A stretch of 40,365 bases of DNA, taken from contig JAIPGJ010000012.1 of the NCBI GenBank assembly GCA_021736185.1, positions 1-40,365 of the forward strand, read 5' to 3'. This DNA comes from Fidelibacterota bacterium. GTDB lineage: Bacteria > Fidelibacterota > UBA8477 > JABMPR01. Shown here piece by piece: positions 18,358 through 27,862 of this stretch. Position 1 is the stretch's first letter. Every line of letters starts with the position of its first letter. Both the position numbers and the translations under genes were made by a program. The notes under the pieces are model-generated. The model was not told the origin of the DNA. It made no database searches and saw only the letters and a list, made by a program, of their open reading frames with translations.

Positions 18358-20196
18358 ATGAAATCAAGAATGACAATCTTATTAGTTTTAAGCTGGTTGT
18401 TATCAATGGGAGGCGTGGCAATGGCCCAAAACGCCCCGATTGATTTTGAAACAGGTGGATACGGTGCAAGTTGGACCTGGTCCACATTTGAAAATGATAC
18501 AAACCCCGCACTGGAGGTGGTAGCCAATCCCAGTGCTTCAGGTATCAATACCTCAGCCACTGTTGCTAAATTTACTGCTTTGGCCACAGGTGCAGCCTGG
18601 GCAGGTTGTGAATCATTGCATGGTTCAGATATCGGCACTTTTACATTAGATGCTTCCAACAGAATACTAAAGATAATGGTGTACAAATCTGTTATCAGCG
18701 ATGTTGGGATAAAATTAGCTAAACCAGATGGCTGGGCATTGCCTGAAATTAAAGTTCCCAATACTGTTATTGATGAATGGGAAGAGCTTACGTTTGACCT
18801 GACATCCAGGATATCAGATGGCTATGATCAGATTATTATTTTCCCTGATTTTCTGGCAAGAGACCAGGATCATATTGTTTATTTCGACAATATCACCTTT
18901 TCAGAGGGGGCTCCTGTACTTACCGAACCAGATGTAGCTGCACCAGCACCAGAACAGGCTCAAAATGATGTGATCTCTATCTTCAGTAATGTCTATACAG
19001 ATGTAACGGTAGACACCTGGTCAGCTACATGGGACAATGCTGATGTTGCAGATGCCCAGGTTTTAGGAGATGATGTAAAACTCTATACTAATTTTGGATA
19101 TGCTGGTATCGAATTTACATCACAGCCAATCGATGCTTCTACAATGACCCATTTCCATATAGATATCTGGACACCGGATGTAATTGGAACTGGTGCCTTC
19201 CATGTGAAACTGGTGGATGCTGGTGCCGATGGTGTTATGGGCGGTGGCGATGATACGGAATCCCTGGTAACTTTCACAGCAAATACGACTCCTGCTCTTG
19301 AAGCAGGGACCTGGGTTGCCATTGATATCCCGCTGGCAAGTTTTAGTAGTCTTGCCGCTAAAAGTCATCTTGCTCAATTGATTATCGAGGGCGACCCGAA
19401 CACTTTATATGTTGATAATATATATTTTTATTCTGGTGATGACCCAATAAACGTACCTGTTGTTGCAGCACCTGCTCCAGACGAAAATGAAGCAGATGTT
19501 ATTTCAATTTTCAGCGATACTTATACAGATATTGCAGGTGTTGATATAAACCCAGCTTGGAGCCAGACCACCGTGTTTTCCCAGGTATCCATAGAGGGTA
19601 ATAACACGTTGCTCTATGCTGCTTTAAATTACCAGGGCATAACATTTCCTAACCTGGATGTTTCAGCCATGAACTATGTCCACCTTGATTTTTGGACCGC
19701 GAATTCTACGGCTCTGAACTTCTATCTCATCAGCCCAGGGCCTGCTGAGAGGGCTTCTGCCCTTCCAATAACACTGGGAAGCTGGGTAAGTGTTGACATA
19801 CCACTGACTGATTTTTCAACTGTTGACTTAGCAGATCTATTCCAGCTTAAGTTTGATGGCAACGGTAATGTCTATGTGGATAATATTTATTTCTATTCAA
19901 CAACAACTGGAATTGAGGAGAAGTTGGTACCCGACAATTTTGTTCTCAAGCAGAATTATCCCAATCCATTCAACCCTTCGACAACGATTAGCTACACCTT
20001 GAATGAATCTGGAAAGGCCAACCTGAGTGTCTATAATATCAATGGTCAGCTGGTTGCCACTGTGTTTGATGGTTTTGCCAACGCTGGTGAGCATACTCAT
20101 CTTTACAGTGCTGATGGACTTGCTGCAGGAACCTATTTTTATTCCTTAACAGCAGGGAATCAGAAAACAGTAAAAAAGATGGTGCTTATTAAATAG
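18358..20196 (+). CDS. Secreted multidomain glycan-binding-type protein with T9SS-type C-terminal sorting domain
   Basis: The in-frame ATG at 18358 (GGAG upstream) gives MKSRMTILLVLSWLLSMGGVAMAQ; N-terminal CBM-like domain, two related modules ending NTLYVDNIYFYS and NVYVDNIYFYS, and the tail LKQNYPNPFNPSTTISYTL...GTYFYSLTAGNQKTVKKMVLIK. Confidence 0.85.
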   Translation: MKSRMTILLVLSWLLSMGGVAMAQNAPIDFETGGYGASWTWSTFENDTNPALEVVANPSASGINTSATVAKFTALATGAAWAGCESLHGSDIGTFTLDASNRILKIMVYKSVISDVGIKLAKPDGWALPEIKVPNTVIDEWEELTFDLTSRISDGYDQIIIFPDFLARDQDHIVYFDNITFSEGAPVLTEPDVAAPAPEQAQNDVISIFSNVYTDVTVDTWSATWDNADVADAQVLGDDVKLYTNFGYAGIEFTSQPIDASTMTHFHIDIWTPDVIGTGAFHVKLVDAGADGVMGGGDDTESLVTFTANTTPALEAGTWVAIDIPLASFSSLAAKSHLAQLIIEGDPNTLYVDNIYFYSGDDPINVPVVAAPAPDENEADVISIFSDTYTDIAGVDINPAWSQTTVFSQVSIEGNNTLLYAALNYQGITFPNLDVSAMNYVHLDFWTANSTALNFYLISPGPAERASALPITLGSWVSVDIPLTDFSTVDLADLFQLKFDGNGNVYVDNIYFYSTTTGIEEKLVPDNFVLKQNYPNPFNPSTTISYTLNESGKANLSVYNINGQLVATVFDGFANAGEHTHLYSADGLAAGTYFYSLTAGNQKTVKKMVLIK

Positions 20197-20231
20197 CACA
20201 GCATTCACATCAGTTAGATCTAAAACTAAAG

Positions 20232-20257
20232 ACCCCCGGTAAACGGGGGTTTTTTTA
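20232..20257 (+). terminator. Rho-independent terminator closing the glucan locus
   Basis: ACCCCCG-gtaaa-CGGGGGT stem followed by a T run, 36 nt after the stop codon. Confidence 0.92.
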
Positions 20258-20518
20258 TTCCTGTCACTTTCCGAATTAAGACATACCATTGCCCTGAATG
20301 CCTGGTAATTTCCCCAGATTTAAGCAATTATGGTTATTATGAGCTTGCTAATTGTAGCCCCCAATCGAGGGCGTAGATTAGTACGCCCAGCAGGAGTGGC
20401 TGGGCCTCAGCACGAAGTGCTGCGCTCGCCTTCCTCCGTGGAGTTTATCCTGGGTTTATCGCAGGGCTGCGTTTCGAACGCTACTTATCCCGCATGTCGC
20501 AGGTATATGGGTTTGGTG

Positions 20519-20592
<74 letters not shown>

Positions 20593-20754
20593 GTGGCGAT
20601 AATCAAGAGTTCAATCTTTAATCATCTGATAAACATTTCAAATTCACTCCACACTTCGATCTACCTACGCTCTTGCTACGGCATGACAGGCAAGCTCAGT
20701 GTGACGAGCTACATAACGCGGGTTAAGTTAGATTCGACCTTAGCCCTTGCAAAT

Positions 20755-21642
20755 CTATTTGAGGCTGTTCTCAGCCGATTTAACCGTGTTTGAGAGCAAC
20801 ATGGCAACCGTCATCAGACCGACTCCACCAGGTACCGGTGTGATAGCTGATGTTTTTGCTACAACAGCCTCATAATCCACATCACCAACAATTCGATAAC
20901 CTTTTTCTGTTTCAGGATCCTCAATGCGGTTAATCCCCACATCAATCACGACTGCTCCCTCTTTGACCATATCAGGACCCACATATTGAGGAACTCCTGC
21001 AGCCACCACCAGAATGTCCGCCATCTTTGTATAAAGGCTCATATCCGGCGTAGCCGTATGGCACAGGGTTACCGTACAATTCGCATGCTCAGACTTCTGG
21101 AGCATGAGATTGGCCATTGGTTTTCCAACAATATTGGAACGACCGATAACCACGAGATGCTTGCCACGTGTCTCAATCCCATAATACTTGATCATTTCAA
21201 CAATCCCGGCCGGTGTGCATGGTACAAATCCTTCCAGACCCAATACCAGCTTACCCATACTCACAGGATGGAAACCGTCTACGTCCTTACTTGAGCTGAT
21301 GGTCTCGATTACTTTTTGTGAGTCAATATGTTTGGGGAGCGGCAATTGGACCAGAATGCCATGGATACTTTCATCCTGATTGAGTTGCTCGACCAGAGCC
21401 AGAACCTCTGCTTCACTGGTTTCAGCGGCAAGACGGATTACTTCGGACTTGAACCCCAGTTTCCCACTCTGACGCTCTTTGGAACGAACATAACTTTGTG
21501 AACCTGGGTCTTCTCCAACCAGAATAACAGTCAGCCCCGGGATGATGCCATGTTGGTTCAAGGTGGCAATTCGGTCTTTCAACCCTTCCTTGACCGCCTC
21601 CGCAACTGCCTTTCCAGCTAATATTATTGGACTATTTGGCAA
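20755..21642 (-). CDS. folD: Bifunctional methylenetetrahydrofolate dehydrogenase/cyclohydrolase
   Basis: YVRSKERQSGKLGF, VDGFHPVSMGKL, CTPAGIVEMI, VVIGRSNIVGKPMANLML, TPVPGGVGLMTVAMLL; TTG start overlapping the rny end. Confidence 0.96.
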   Translation of the reverse strand: MPNSPIILAGKAVAEAVKEGLKDRIATLNQHGIIPGLTVILVGEDPGSQSYVRSKERQSGKLGFKSEVIRLAAETSEAEVLALVEQLNQDESIHGILVQLPLPKHIDSQKVIETISSSKDVDGFHPVSMGKLVLGLEGFVPCTPAGIVEMIKYYGIETRGKHLVVIGRSNIVGKPMANLMLQKSEHANCTVTLCHTATPDMSLYTKMADILVVAAGVPQYVGPDMVKEGAVVIDVGINRIEDPETEKGYRIVGDVDYEAVVAKTSAITPVPGGVGLMTVAMLLSNTVKSAENSLK

Positions 21643-23197
21643 GCGCAGTGCTCCTGGATTCTCTAATAACCACGACTTTGATCTGACCGGGATAGGTCAT
21701 TTCCGCCTCGATACGACCAGCGATTTCCATACTCAGTGTTTGGGCTCGGCTGTCATCGATTTTGTCACTTTCAACCATGACCCTGACTTCGCGACCAGCC
21801 TGGATGGCATATGATTTGGATACACCTTCAAAACCTGTGGCAATGCCTTCAAGATTTCGCAGACGTTTGATATAGCTCTCCAGCGTATCGCCTCGTGCCC
21901 CACGTCTGGAACCACTAATGGCATCAGCAGATTGAACCAGTGCTGAAATCGGTCCCGTCATGGGTACTTCTTCATGGTGAGATTCAATGGCGTTTATAAC
22001 TACTTCAGGCTCGCCAAACTTGCGAGCATACTCACCACCAATCAAGGCATGGGTGCCATCGGTATTGCGATCAATGGCTTTCCCCAGATCATGAAGAAAA
22101 CCGGCTCTCCTCGCCAGGTCACCATCAATACCTAATTCCGCAGCCATAAGCCCTGTTAACCAGCCCACTTCGATACTGTGTTTAAGAATATTCTGTCCGT
22201 AGCTGGTTCGATATTTAAGACGACCAATGAGCTGCATGATTTGAGCATGAAAAGCCGACAAATGCAGTTCTGCTACCGCTTCTTCGGCAGCCACTCGCAT
22301 TTCCTCATCAACTTGTTCCGTGGCCTTCAGTATCATTTCCTCAATACGCGCGGGGTGAATGCGACCATCCTGTACCAGATTGGTTAAGGCCACACGGGCT
22401 ATCTCTCTGCGCACAGGATCAAAACCTGAAAGGACCACCGCTTCTGGAGTATCATCAACAATAAGCTCAACGCCGGTCAACTGTTCAAAAGTGCGAATAT
22501 TTCTTCCTTCGCGACCAATCACCCGACCCTTCATCTGATCTGAAGGTAGCTCCACAACAGAAACGGTGGATTCTGCAGTGTGATCAGCTGCTGATCTCTG
22601 GATCGCAGAGATGACAATTTTATTGGCTTCCTTGGTGGCATTTGATATAGCAGTTTCGCGAATCTGCTTGGCAATCTGGGCTGCCTCAGTCTGCGCGACT
22701 TCTTTTAGATTTTCTATAAGCGCGCTTTTAGCTTCGTCCTGGGTCATGCGGGCAATACGCTCCAGTTTTTCGTTCTCTTGCCTGACCAATTCTTCAATAT
22801 GCGCTTTTTCCGTATCTACTTCAACCAGCGACTGGCTAACCTGGGCTTCTATCTTTCGAATCTCAACTTCTTTCCGATCAAGAGCTTCTGATTTATTGTC
22901 AAGTTTGATCTCGCGGTTAGAAATATTTTTCTGAGACTCACGCACTTCCTGTAACTTTAGACGCGCCTCATCTTCAGCTTTCTGGATGATCTTCAGGGAG
23001 TCATCCTTAGCCTCCAGCTCTTTTTCCTTTTTTATGGCGAGCGCATCTTTCTCGGCGGTGGCAAGTATCTGTTCAGCCAGCATCCCAGCATTTTTTGCGT
23101 TTTGTTTAAACGAATATGAAACAAGGGGTATGGCGATGCCAAAACCCAAAATGACTGCTATCAGGGGGAGAAATTGAGAAATATCCATAGGTTTCAC
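21632..23197 (-). CDS. rny: Ribonuclease Y
   Basis: N-terminal TM, coiled coil, KH motif MKGRVIGREGRNIRTFEQLTGVELIVDDTPEAVVLSGFDPVRREIA, HD domain GFLHDLGKAIDRNTDGTHALIG. Confidence 0.97.
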   Translation of the reverse strand: MKPMDISQFLPLIAVILGFGIAIPLVSYSFKQNAKNAGMLAEQILATAEKDALAIKKEKELEAKDDSLKIIQKAEDEARLKLQEVRESQKNISNREIKLDNKSEALDRKEVEIRKIEAQVSQSLVEVDTEKAHIEELVRQENEKLERIARMTQDEAKSALIENLKEVAQTEAAQIAKQIRETAISNATKEANKIVISAIQRSAADHTAESTVSVVELPSDQMKGRVIGREGRNIRTFEQLTGVELIVDDTPEAVVLSGFDPVRREIARVALTNLVQDGRIHPARIEEMILKATEQVDEEMRVAAEEAVAELHLSAFHAQIMQLIGRLKYRTSYGQNILKHSIEVGWLTGLMAAELGIDGDLARRAGFLHDLGKAIDRNTDGTHALIGGEYARKFGEPEVVINAIESHHEEVPMTGPISALVQSADAISGSRRGARGDTLESYIKRLRNLEGIATGFEGVSKSYAIQAGREVRVMVESDKIDDSRAQTLSMEIAGRIEAEMTYPGQIKVVVIRESRSTALAK

Positions 23198-23285
23198 CTT
23201 TCATATATAATGAAGACCTTTTGGAATATTTTATGCCTGTAAACAGGAAATCGGTGCGGACACACCGTGTTACGAAATTCTAAAC

Positions 23286-23597
23286 CTATGTGCTAAGTGT
23301 TTCGTCAATGAGTTCGGTGAGCGCTTGTATACGCTCCTCGAATCGATTTGATAACTTTTCATTTTCTTGCCGGGCAGAAAATAATTCATCTGTAATATTC
23401 ATTCCAGCCAGTATGGCTATCTTCCCTTCCGCTGATGCAGAATTAGGGCCATCGTCAACTTCTCTCATTTTCATATCGACATAATTTGCGACACCACTGA
23501 TATAGCTGGAATCTGCCTTACCCTTAATGGTATAAGACTTTCCATATATTGTAACTTGTACGGTATTATTGTCAGTAGTATTCATTACATCGTTCAC
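23286..23597 (-). CDS. zapA: Cell division protein ZapA
   Basis: VTIYGKSYTIKGKADSSYISGVANYVDMKMREV...KIAILAGMNITDELF. Confidence 0.85.
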   Translation of the reverse strand: MNDVMNTTDNNTVQVTIYGKSYTIKGKADSSYISGVANYVDMKMREVDDGPNSASAEGKIAILAGMNITDELFSARQENEKLSNRFEERIQALTELIDETLST

Positions 23598-23624
23598 TTA
23601 TTCATTCACCAGGTTGAATTCGCG

Positions 23625-23828
23625 TCATAAAAGTTCCAACTCCGCATCAATCATATCAATCATACTATTTATCTTACTACGAATGGCCGCCTTATTTCCC
23701 ATGGCACCACCTGCAGAATGTTCTATGATTTGATTACGAAGTGAAAGGTTTTCTTTTTTGAGTAAACTCACATGGGCCACCAGCAATCTAACCTTGTCTT
23801 CAAACTTACTCAGGACATCATTGATCAC
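23625..23828 (-). CDS. Small coiled-coil protein between pheT and zapA (ZapB-like?)
   Basis: 67 aa; GTG start overlapping the pheT TAG by 1 nt; LSKFEDKVRLLVAHVSLLKKENLSLRNQI coiled-coil pattern. Confidence 0.6.
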   Translation of the reverse strand: MINDVLSKFEDKVRLLVAHVSLLKKENLSLRNQIIEHSAGGAMGNKAAIRSKINSMIDMIDAELELL

Positions 23829-26212
23829 TAGATTGCCTCTCTTAATGTGGCGTTGTACGCGTCTTCCAATCCTTTGAGAATCCTCTGGAAATCTTTGTCG
23901 ATTTCTTTTTCAGTAAGGGTTCTCGTCTTATTCTGAAAAACCAGACGAAATGTAAGACTTTTTTTGCCACTTGCAATAGATTTTCCTTCATAGATATCGT
24001 ATAAACGACTATATAGTAAGGACTTACCAGCATTTTTATTGATCGATTCATCAATCTGCTCATAAGCAATATCAGAATCAATTATTATGGACAAATCCCG
24101 CTCCACAGCAGGATAAATGGACACCTTTTGGTACTGTATGCTCTGTTCCAGACCAAGATTTTCAGAAATTCTTACTTCAGCATAAACACCTCTTACGCTT
24201 TTCAGATTCTGATTAATCATTTTTAAATTCCCCAGAACTCCGATCTTTTCCTCGTTCAGATATACTCCCAGAGATTCGCTGAAGAGATCATGTTCCAGCG
24301 ATTGAAAAGCTATTGTCAAACCAAAAAGATCCTGAAACACTGACCTGAGCATCCCCTTCATGTGGAAGATGTCTACCGGGACACTTTCCTGGGACCATTG
24401 CTTGATTTGTAAATCGCCGGAGATAAATATTCCGAGATGGCTCGTTTCGCGAGCGCCTGTATCTGAATTCAAATCCAGCGTGCTCACTTGACCGAGTTCA
24501 AATAATTTTAAATCGGATTGCCGCCGGTTAATATTGTAATCAGCCACTTTGGCCATACCCATGAGCAGAGATGAGCGCATGGAAGCCATATCTTTGGAGA
24601 GTGGATTGGCCAGGAGCAGTGCTTCTTCATCACCAAATACCTCGGGGTGCTCATCCAGAGCTAAGAGACCATTGGCATATATCTGATTAAAGCCTACGGC
24701 AGCCAGATGGTCGATAATTTTCTCGCGCATCTGATCTGGTGTTTTTCTATTGATTTTATTGGCAATGCTGAAATGCTGGGGAACCGGTATATTATTGTAT
24801 CCAAAGATGCGCCCGATTTCCTCAATCAGATCGATCTCCCGAGTAATATCTGGACGGAAGGTGGGTACCTTCACCTGAAAGATTCCATTCTTTTCAGTGT
24901 GAAATAATTCCAGGCCGTTTAAAATTTTCGCCATGGTGGCCAGGTCTAATGTTGTCCCCAGGATGGCATTGCAGCGTTCAGACCGCAGTGAGACTTCCAA
25001 AGGTTCGATAACATGGGGGTAGGCATCTACCTGTCCCTGAGTCAGCTCCCCTCCTGCCAGTTCTACAATGAGTGTCGCCAGGCGGTCAAGAGCGGAGGGA
25101 ATCCCATTCGGGTCGGTACCGCGTTCAAAGCGATGGCTGGCATCAGTGGCCAACTGCAACTTTTTAGCGCCGCGACGAACCACCACGGGATCAAAATAGG
25201 CACTCTCAAGGAGGAGGTCCGTCGTATCATCCTTGACCTCTGAATTTTCGCCACCCATGACACCGGCTACCGCGACCGGCTTTTTAGCATCACAGATCAG
25301 GAGGACAGAATCATCCAGCTCCCGTTCCTTGCCATCCAGGGTAGTGATTTTTTCTTTGTCAAAGGCTTTGCGAACAATGATTTTGCCACCCTCGATATAA
25401 CGCAGATCAAAAGTATGCAAGGGATGTCCCGTTTCGATTAACACATAGTTGGCAGCATCCACTACATTATTGATGGAGCGGATTCCAGCGGTCTGTAAAC
25501 GCTGGCGCATCCACGCCGGTGATTCCGCAATCTTGACATTTTTAATAATCCTGGCCGCATAGCGTGGACAAGCCTTGGGATCATCCAACTCCACTGAAAT
25601 GATGCTTGATGTGGCCGTGTTGGATTCAATAATTTCAAGCAGGGGCTTGCGCATTTCTGTCCCCAGTAATGCAGCCAGATCCCTGGCAACACCGATATGA
25701 CCCAGGGCATCTGAGCGATCTGGTGTCAGATCCAATTCGAAACGCACATCGTTGCCTGACAGGTAAGCCTTCATATCCATGCCTAATTCAGCATGGTCAT
25801 CCAGAACCATGATCCCTGAGTGATCCTGGGAAAGATCCAATTCACGCTCGGAACAAACCATGCCATTGGATTCCACACCCCGAAGTTTGGCCTTTTTTAT
25901 TTTCATACCATCTGGAAAGGTCGTTCCAATGGTTGCCACAGGGACGTTTTGACCCACCTCAATATTGGGAGCCCCGCAGATGATCTGTTGCGGTTCACCC
26001 CTTCCCAGGTCAATCATACAAACGCTGAGTTTATCTGCATCAGGATGCTTTTCCTTGGAAACCACATGACCAACCACGATGGATTTAAAAAATTCAGGCG
26101 AGGTCTCAACGATAAGGGTTTCCAGCCCGGCATTGGTCAATTTTTCAGCCAGAACTGCAGGTTGCAGATCAATGTCGATGTATTCTTTGAGCCAGTTGTA
26201 TGAAATATTCAT
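23828..26212 (-). CDS. pheT: Phenylalanyl-tRNA synthetase beta subunit
   Basis: MNISYNWLKEYIDIDL...; tRNA-binding domain VVGHVVSKEKHPDADKLSVCMIDLG; C-terminal FDX-ACB-like domain. Start chosen at 26212. Confidence 0.97.
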   Translation of the reverse strand: MNISYNWLKEYIDIDLQPAVLAEKLTNAGLETLIVETSPEFFKSIVVGHVVSKEKHPDADKLSVCMIDLGRGEPQQIICGAPNIEVGQNVPVATIGTTFPDGMKIKKAKLRGVESNGMVCSERELDLSQDHSGIMVLDDHAELGMDMKAYLSGNDVRFELDLTPDRSDALGHIGVARDLAALLGTEMRKPLLEIIESNTATSSIISVELDDPKACPRYAARIIKNVKIAESPAWMRQRLQTAGIRSINNVVDAANYVLIETGHPLHTFDLRYIEGGKIIVRKAFDKEKITTLDGKERELDDSVLLICDAKKPVAVAGVMGGENSEVKDDTTDLLLESAYFDPVVVRRGAKKLQLATDASHRFERGTDPNGIPSALDRLATLIVELAGGELTQGQVDAYPHVIEPLEVSLRSERCNAILGTTLDLATMAKILNGLELFHTEKNGIFQVKVPTFRPDITREIDLIEEIGRIFGYNNIPVPQHFSIANKINRKTPDQMREKIIDHLAAVGFNQIYANGLLALDEHPEVFGDEEALLLANPLSKDMASMRSSLLMGMAKVADYNINRRQSDLKLFELGQVSTLDLNSDTGARETSHLGIFISGDLQIKQWSQESVPVDIFHMKGMLRSVFQDLFGLTIAFQSLEHDLFSESLGVYLNEEKIGVLGNLKMINQNLKSVRGVYAEVRISENLGLEQSIQYQKVSIYPAVERDLSIIIDSDIAYEQIDESINKNAGKSLLYSRLYDIYEGKSIASGKKSLTFRLVFQNKTRTLTEKEIDKDFQRILKGLEDAYNATLREAI

Positions 26213-26263
26213 AATAATCCATTCATGTCTCATCCACCAGTCGGGTGAGACAGACCATCATTT

Positions 26264-27277
26264 TTAAAACTGTTTTAGGAAACGAACGTCATTCTCAAAA
26301 AGGAGCCGGATATCTGTGATGCCATATTTCATCATGGCAATCCGCTCGATTCCCATTCCAAAAGCATATCCCGTATATTTTTCGGAGTCAATGTTGACAG
26401 CCTTGAACACGTTCGGGTCCACCATGCCACAGCCACCAATTTCCAACCAGCCTGTCTGTTTGCAGACTTTGCAGCCTTTTCCGCCACAGAGAAAACAGGA
26501 GACATCCATCTCACTGCTGGGCTCGGTAAATGGAAAAAAGCTTGGTCGGAAACGGAGTTTAACATTTTGGCCAAAATATTCCCGGCAAAATAATTCCAGT
26601 GTCGCCTTCAGTTCACCCATGGTAACATGCTCATCCACATAGAGGCCTTCGACCTGATGAAACAGGCAATAATGACCCGCATCAATGGCTTCATTCCGAT
26701 ACACACGTCCAGGCATGATGGATCGAATGGGAGGTGTCTCCTCCAACATAATCCGCACTTGAACCGGTGATGTGTGAGTTCTCAGAACGGATTCATTCAT
26801 CAGAAAGAAAGTATCCTGCATATCGCGGGCAGGGTGTTCCGGGGGGAAGTTCAGTGCATCAAAATTACGCCACTGTGTCTCAATCTCAGGACCTTCTGCC
26901 ACGGCAAAGCCCAAGCGATGAAATATTTGTTTAAAATCCCTGAGTGTACTTTCAATGGGATGCAAGGTTCCCCGCTCGTACCTGACCCCAGGGAGGGTTA
27001 CATCTACTGAGCTGGTGGCCTTTGCTTCGGCTTGGTGTTCATTGATACGTTCTTCAATGTGATCATGTATATCCAGCTTAAGCTGATTAATCAATTCCCC
27101 GAATTCTCCGCGACGATCAGCCTCAACCTCTCTAATCTTTTTAAATAGGTCGTTTAAGATACCTTTTCGTCCCAGATATTCTTGTCTAATCCGCTCTAAA
27201 TCAGAAAGCGCTGGACTTGATGCCAACGCTTGCTTGAATTCCGAGCGTAATTCGTCGACTTTTTTAAAAAGCGACAT
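26264..27277 (-). CDS. pheS: Phenylalanyl-tRNA synthetase alpha subunit
   Basis: HPARDMQDTFF, LRTHTSPVQVR, GRVYRNEAIDAGHYCLFHQVEGL, FGMGIERIAMMKYGI. Confidence 0.97.
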   Translation of the reverse strand: MSLFKKVDELRSEFKQALASSPALSDLERIRQEYLGRKGILNDLFKKIREVEADRRGEFGELINQLKLDIHDHIEERINEHQAEAKATSSVDVTLPGVRYERGTLHPIESTLRDFKQIFHRLGFAVAEGPEIETQWRNFDALNFPPEHPARDMQDTFFLMNESVLRTHTSPVQVRIMLEETPPIRSIMPGRVYRNEAIDAGHYCLFHQVEGLYVDEHVTMGELKATLELFCREYFGQNVKLRFRPSFFPFTEPSSEMDVSCFLCGGKGCKVCKQTGWLEIGGCGMVDPNVFKAVNIDSEKYTGYAFGMGIERIAMMKYGITDIRLLFENDVRFLKQF

Positions 27278-27296
27278 ACGCTATCCTAACTGTGGT

Positions 27297-27641
27297 TTAT
27301 TTAGCTTTTGCTACAATCGATGTAAAACCAGCTGGATCTGTGACAGCAATCTCAGCCAACATTTTGCGATTGAGTTCAATACTATTTCTTTTTAAACCGT
27401 TCATCAATTTGGAATAACTCAGGCCGTTCAAACGAGCCGCAGCGTTAATTCTAGCTATCCACAAACGACGAAATTGACGTTTCCGATCTTTACGATCTCT
27501 ATAGGCATAAACCCAGGCACGTTCAACAGTTTCACGCGCAGTTCTATACAGACGTGAACGGGCACCATAATAACCTTTGGCTGCCTTTAAATATTTTTTG
27601 TGCCGTTTTTTACGGGCGACGGCACTGTTTGCTTTTGGCAT
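27297..27641 (-). CDS. rplT: 50S ribosomal protein L20
   Basis: [57 protein letters not shown]. Confidence 0.98.
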   Translation of the reverse strand: MPKANSAVARKKRHKKYLKAAKGYYGARSRLYRTARETVERAWVYAYRDRKDRKRQFRRLWIARINAAARLNGLSYSKLMNGLKRNSIELNRKMLAEIAVTDPAGFTSIVAKAK

Positions 27642-27656
27642 TGTAGCTCCTAATAC

Positions 27657-27851
27657 TTAAGCGGATATCGCTTTTTTCACTTTAGCAGCATCGCCACCGG
27701 TCAACAGGCCGGATTTACGAAGTTTTCTTTTCTGCTTCTGTGATTTGTTGTTCTGCATGTGACTGGTAAAAGCCTTGTTTCTCTTCACTTTACCTCTTCC
27801 AGTAAGCTTAAAGCGCTTTTTGGCAGCACGATTTGATTTCATTTTGGGCAT
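27657..27851 (-). CDS. rpmI: 50S ribosomal protein L35
   Basis: [31 protein letters not shown]; position between rplT and infC. Confidence 0.97.
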   Translation of the reverse strand: MPKMKSNRAAKKRFKLTGRGKVKRNKAFTSHMQNNKSQKQKRKLRKSGLLTGGDAAKVKKAISA

Positions 27852-27862
27852 ATCTCATTACC

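Noticed and set aside
18081-18761. 226-aa antisense ORF across the GH17/T9SS gene junction
   Set aside because: Overlaps two well-supported sense CDSs; no domain or RBS evidence.
23198-23285. Possible 6S RNA or structured leader between zapA and rny (hairpins CCTGT-aa-ACAGG and CGGTG-cggaca-CACCG)
   Set aside because: 6S RNA often neighbours zapA, but the gap is only 88 nt and no T run or 6S-like long bulged hairpin is visible.
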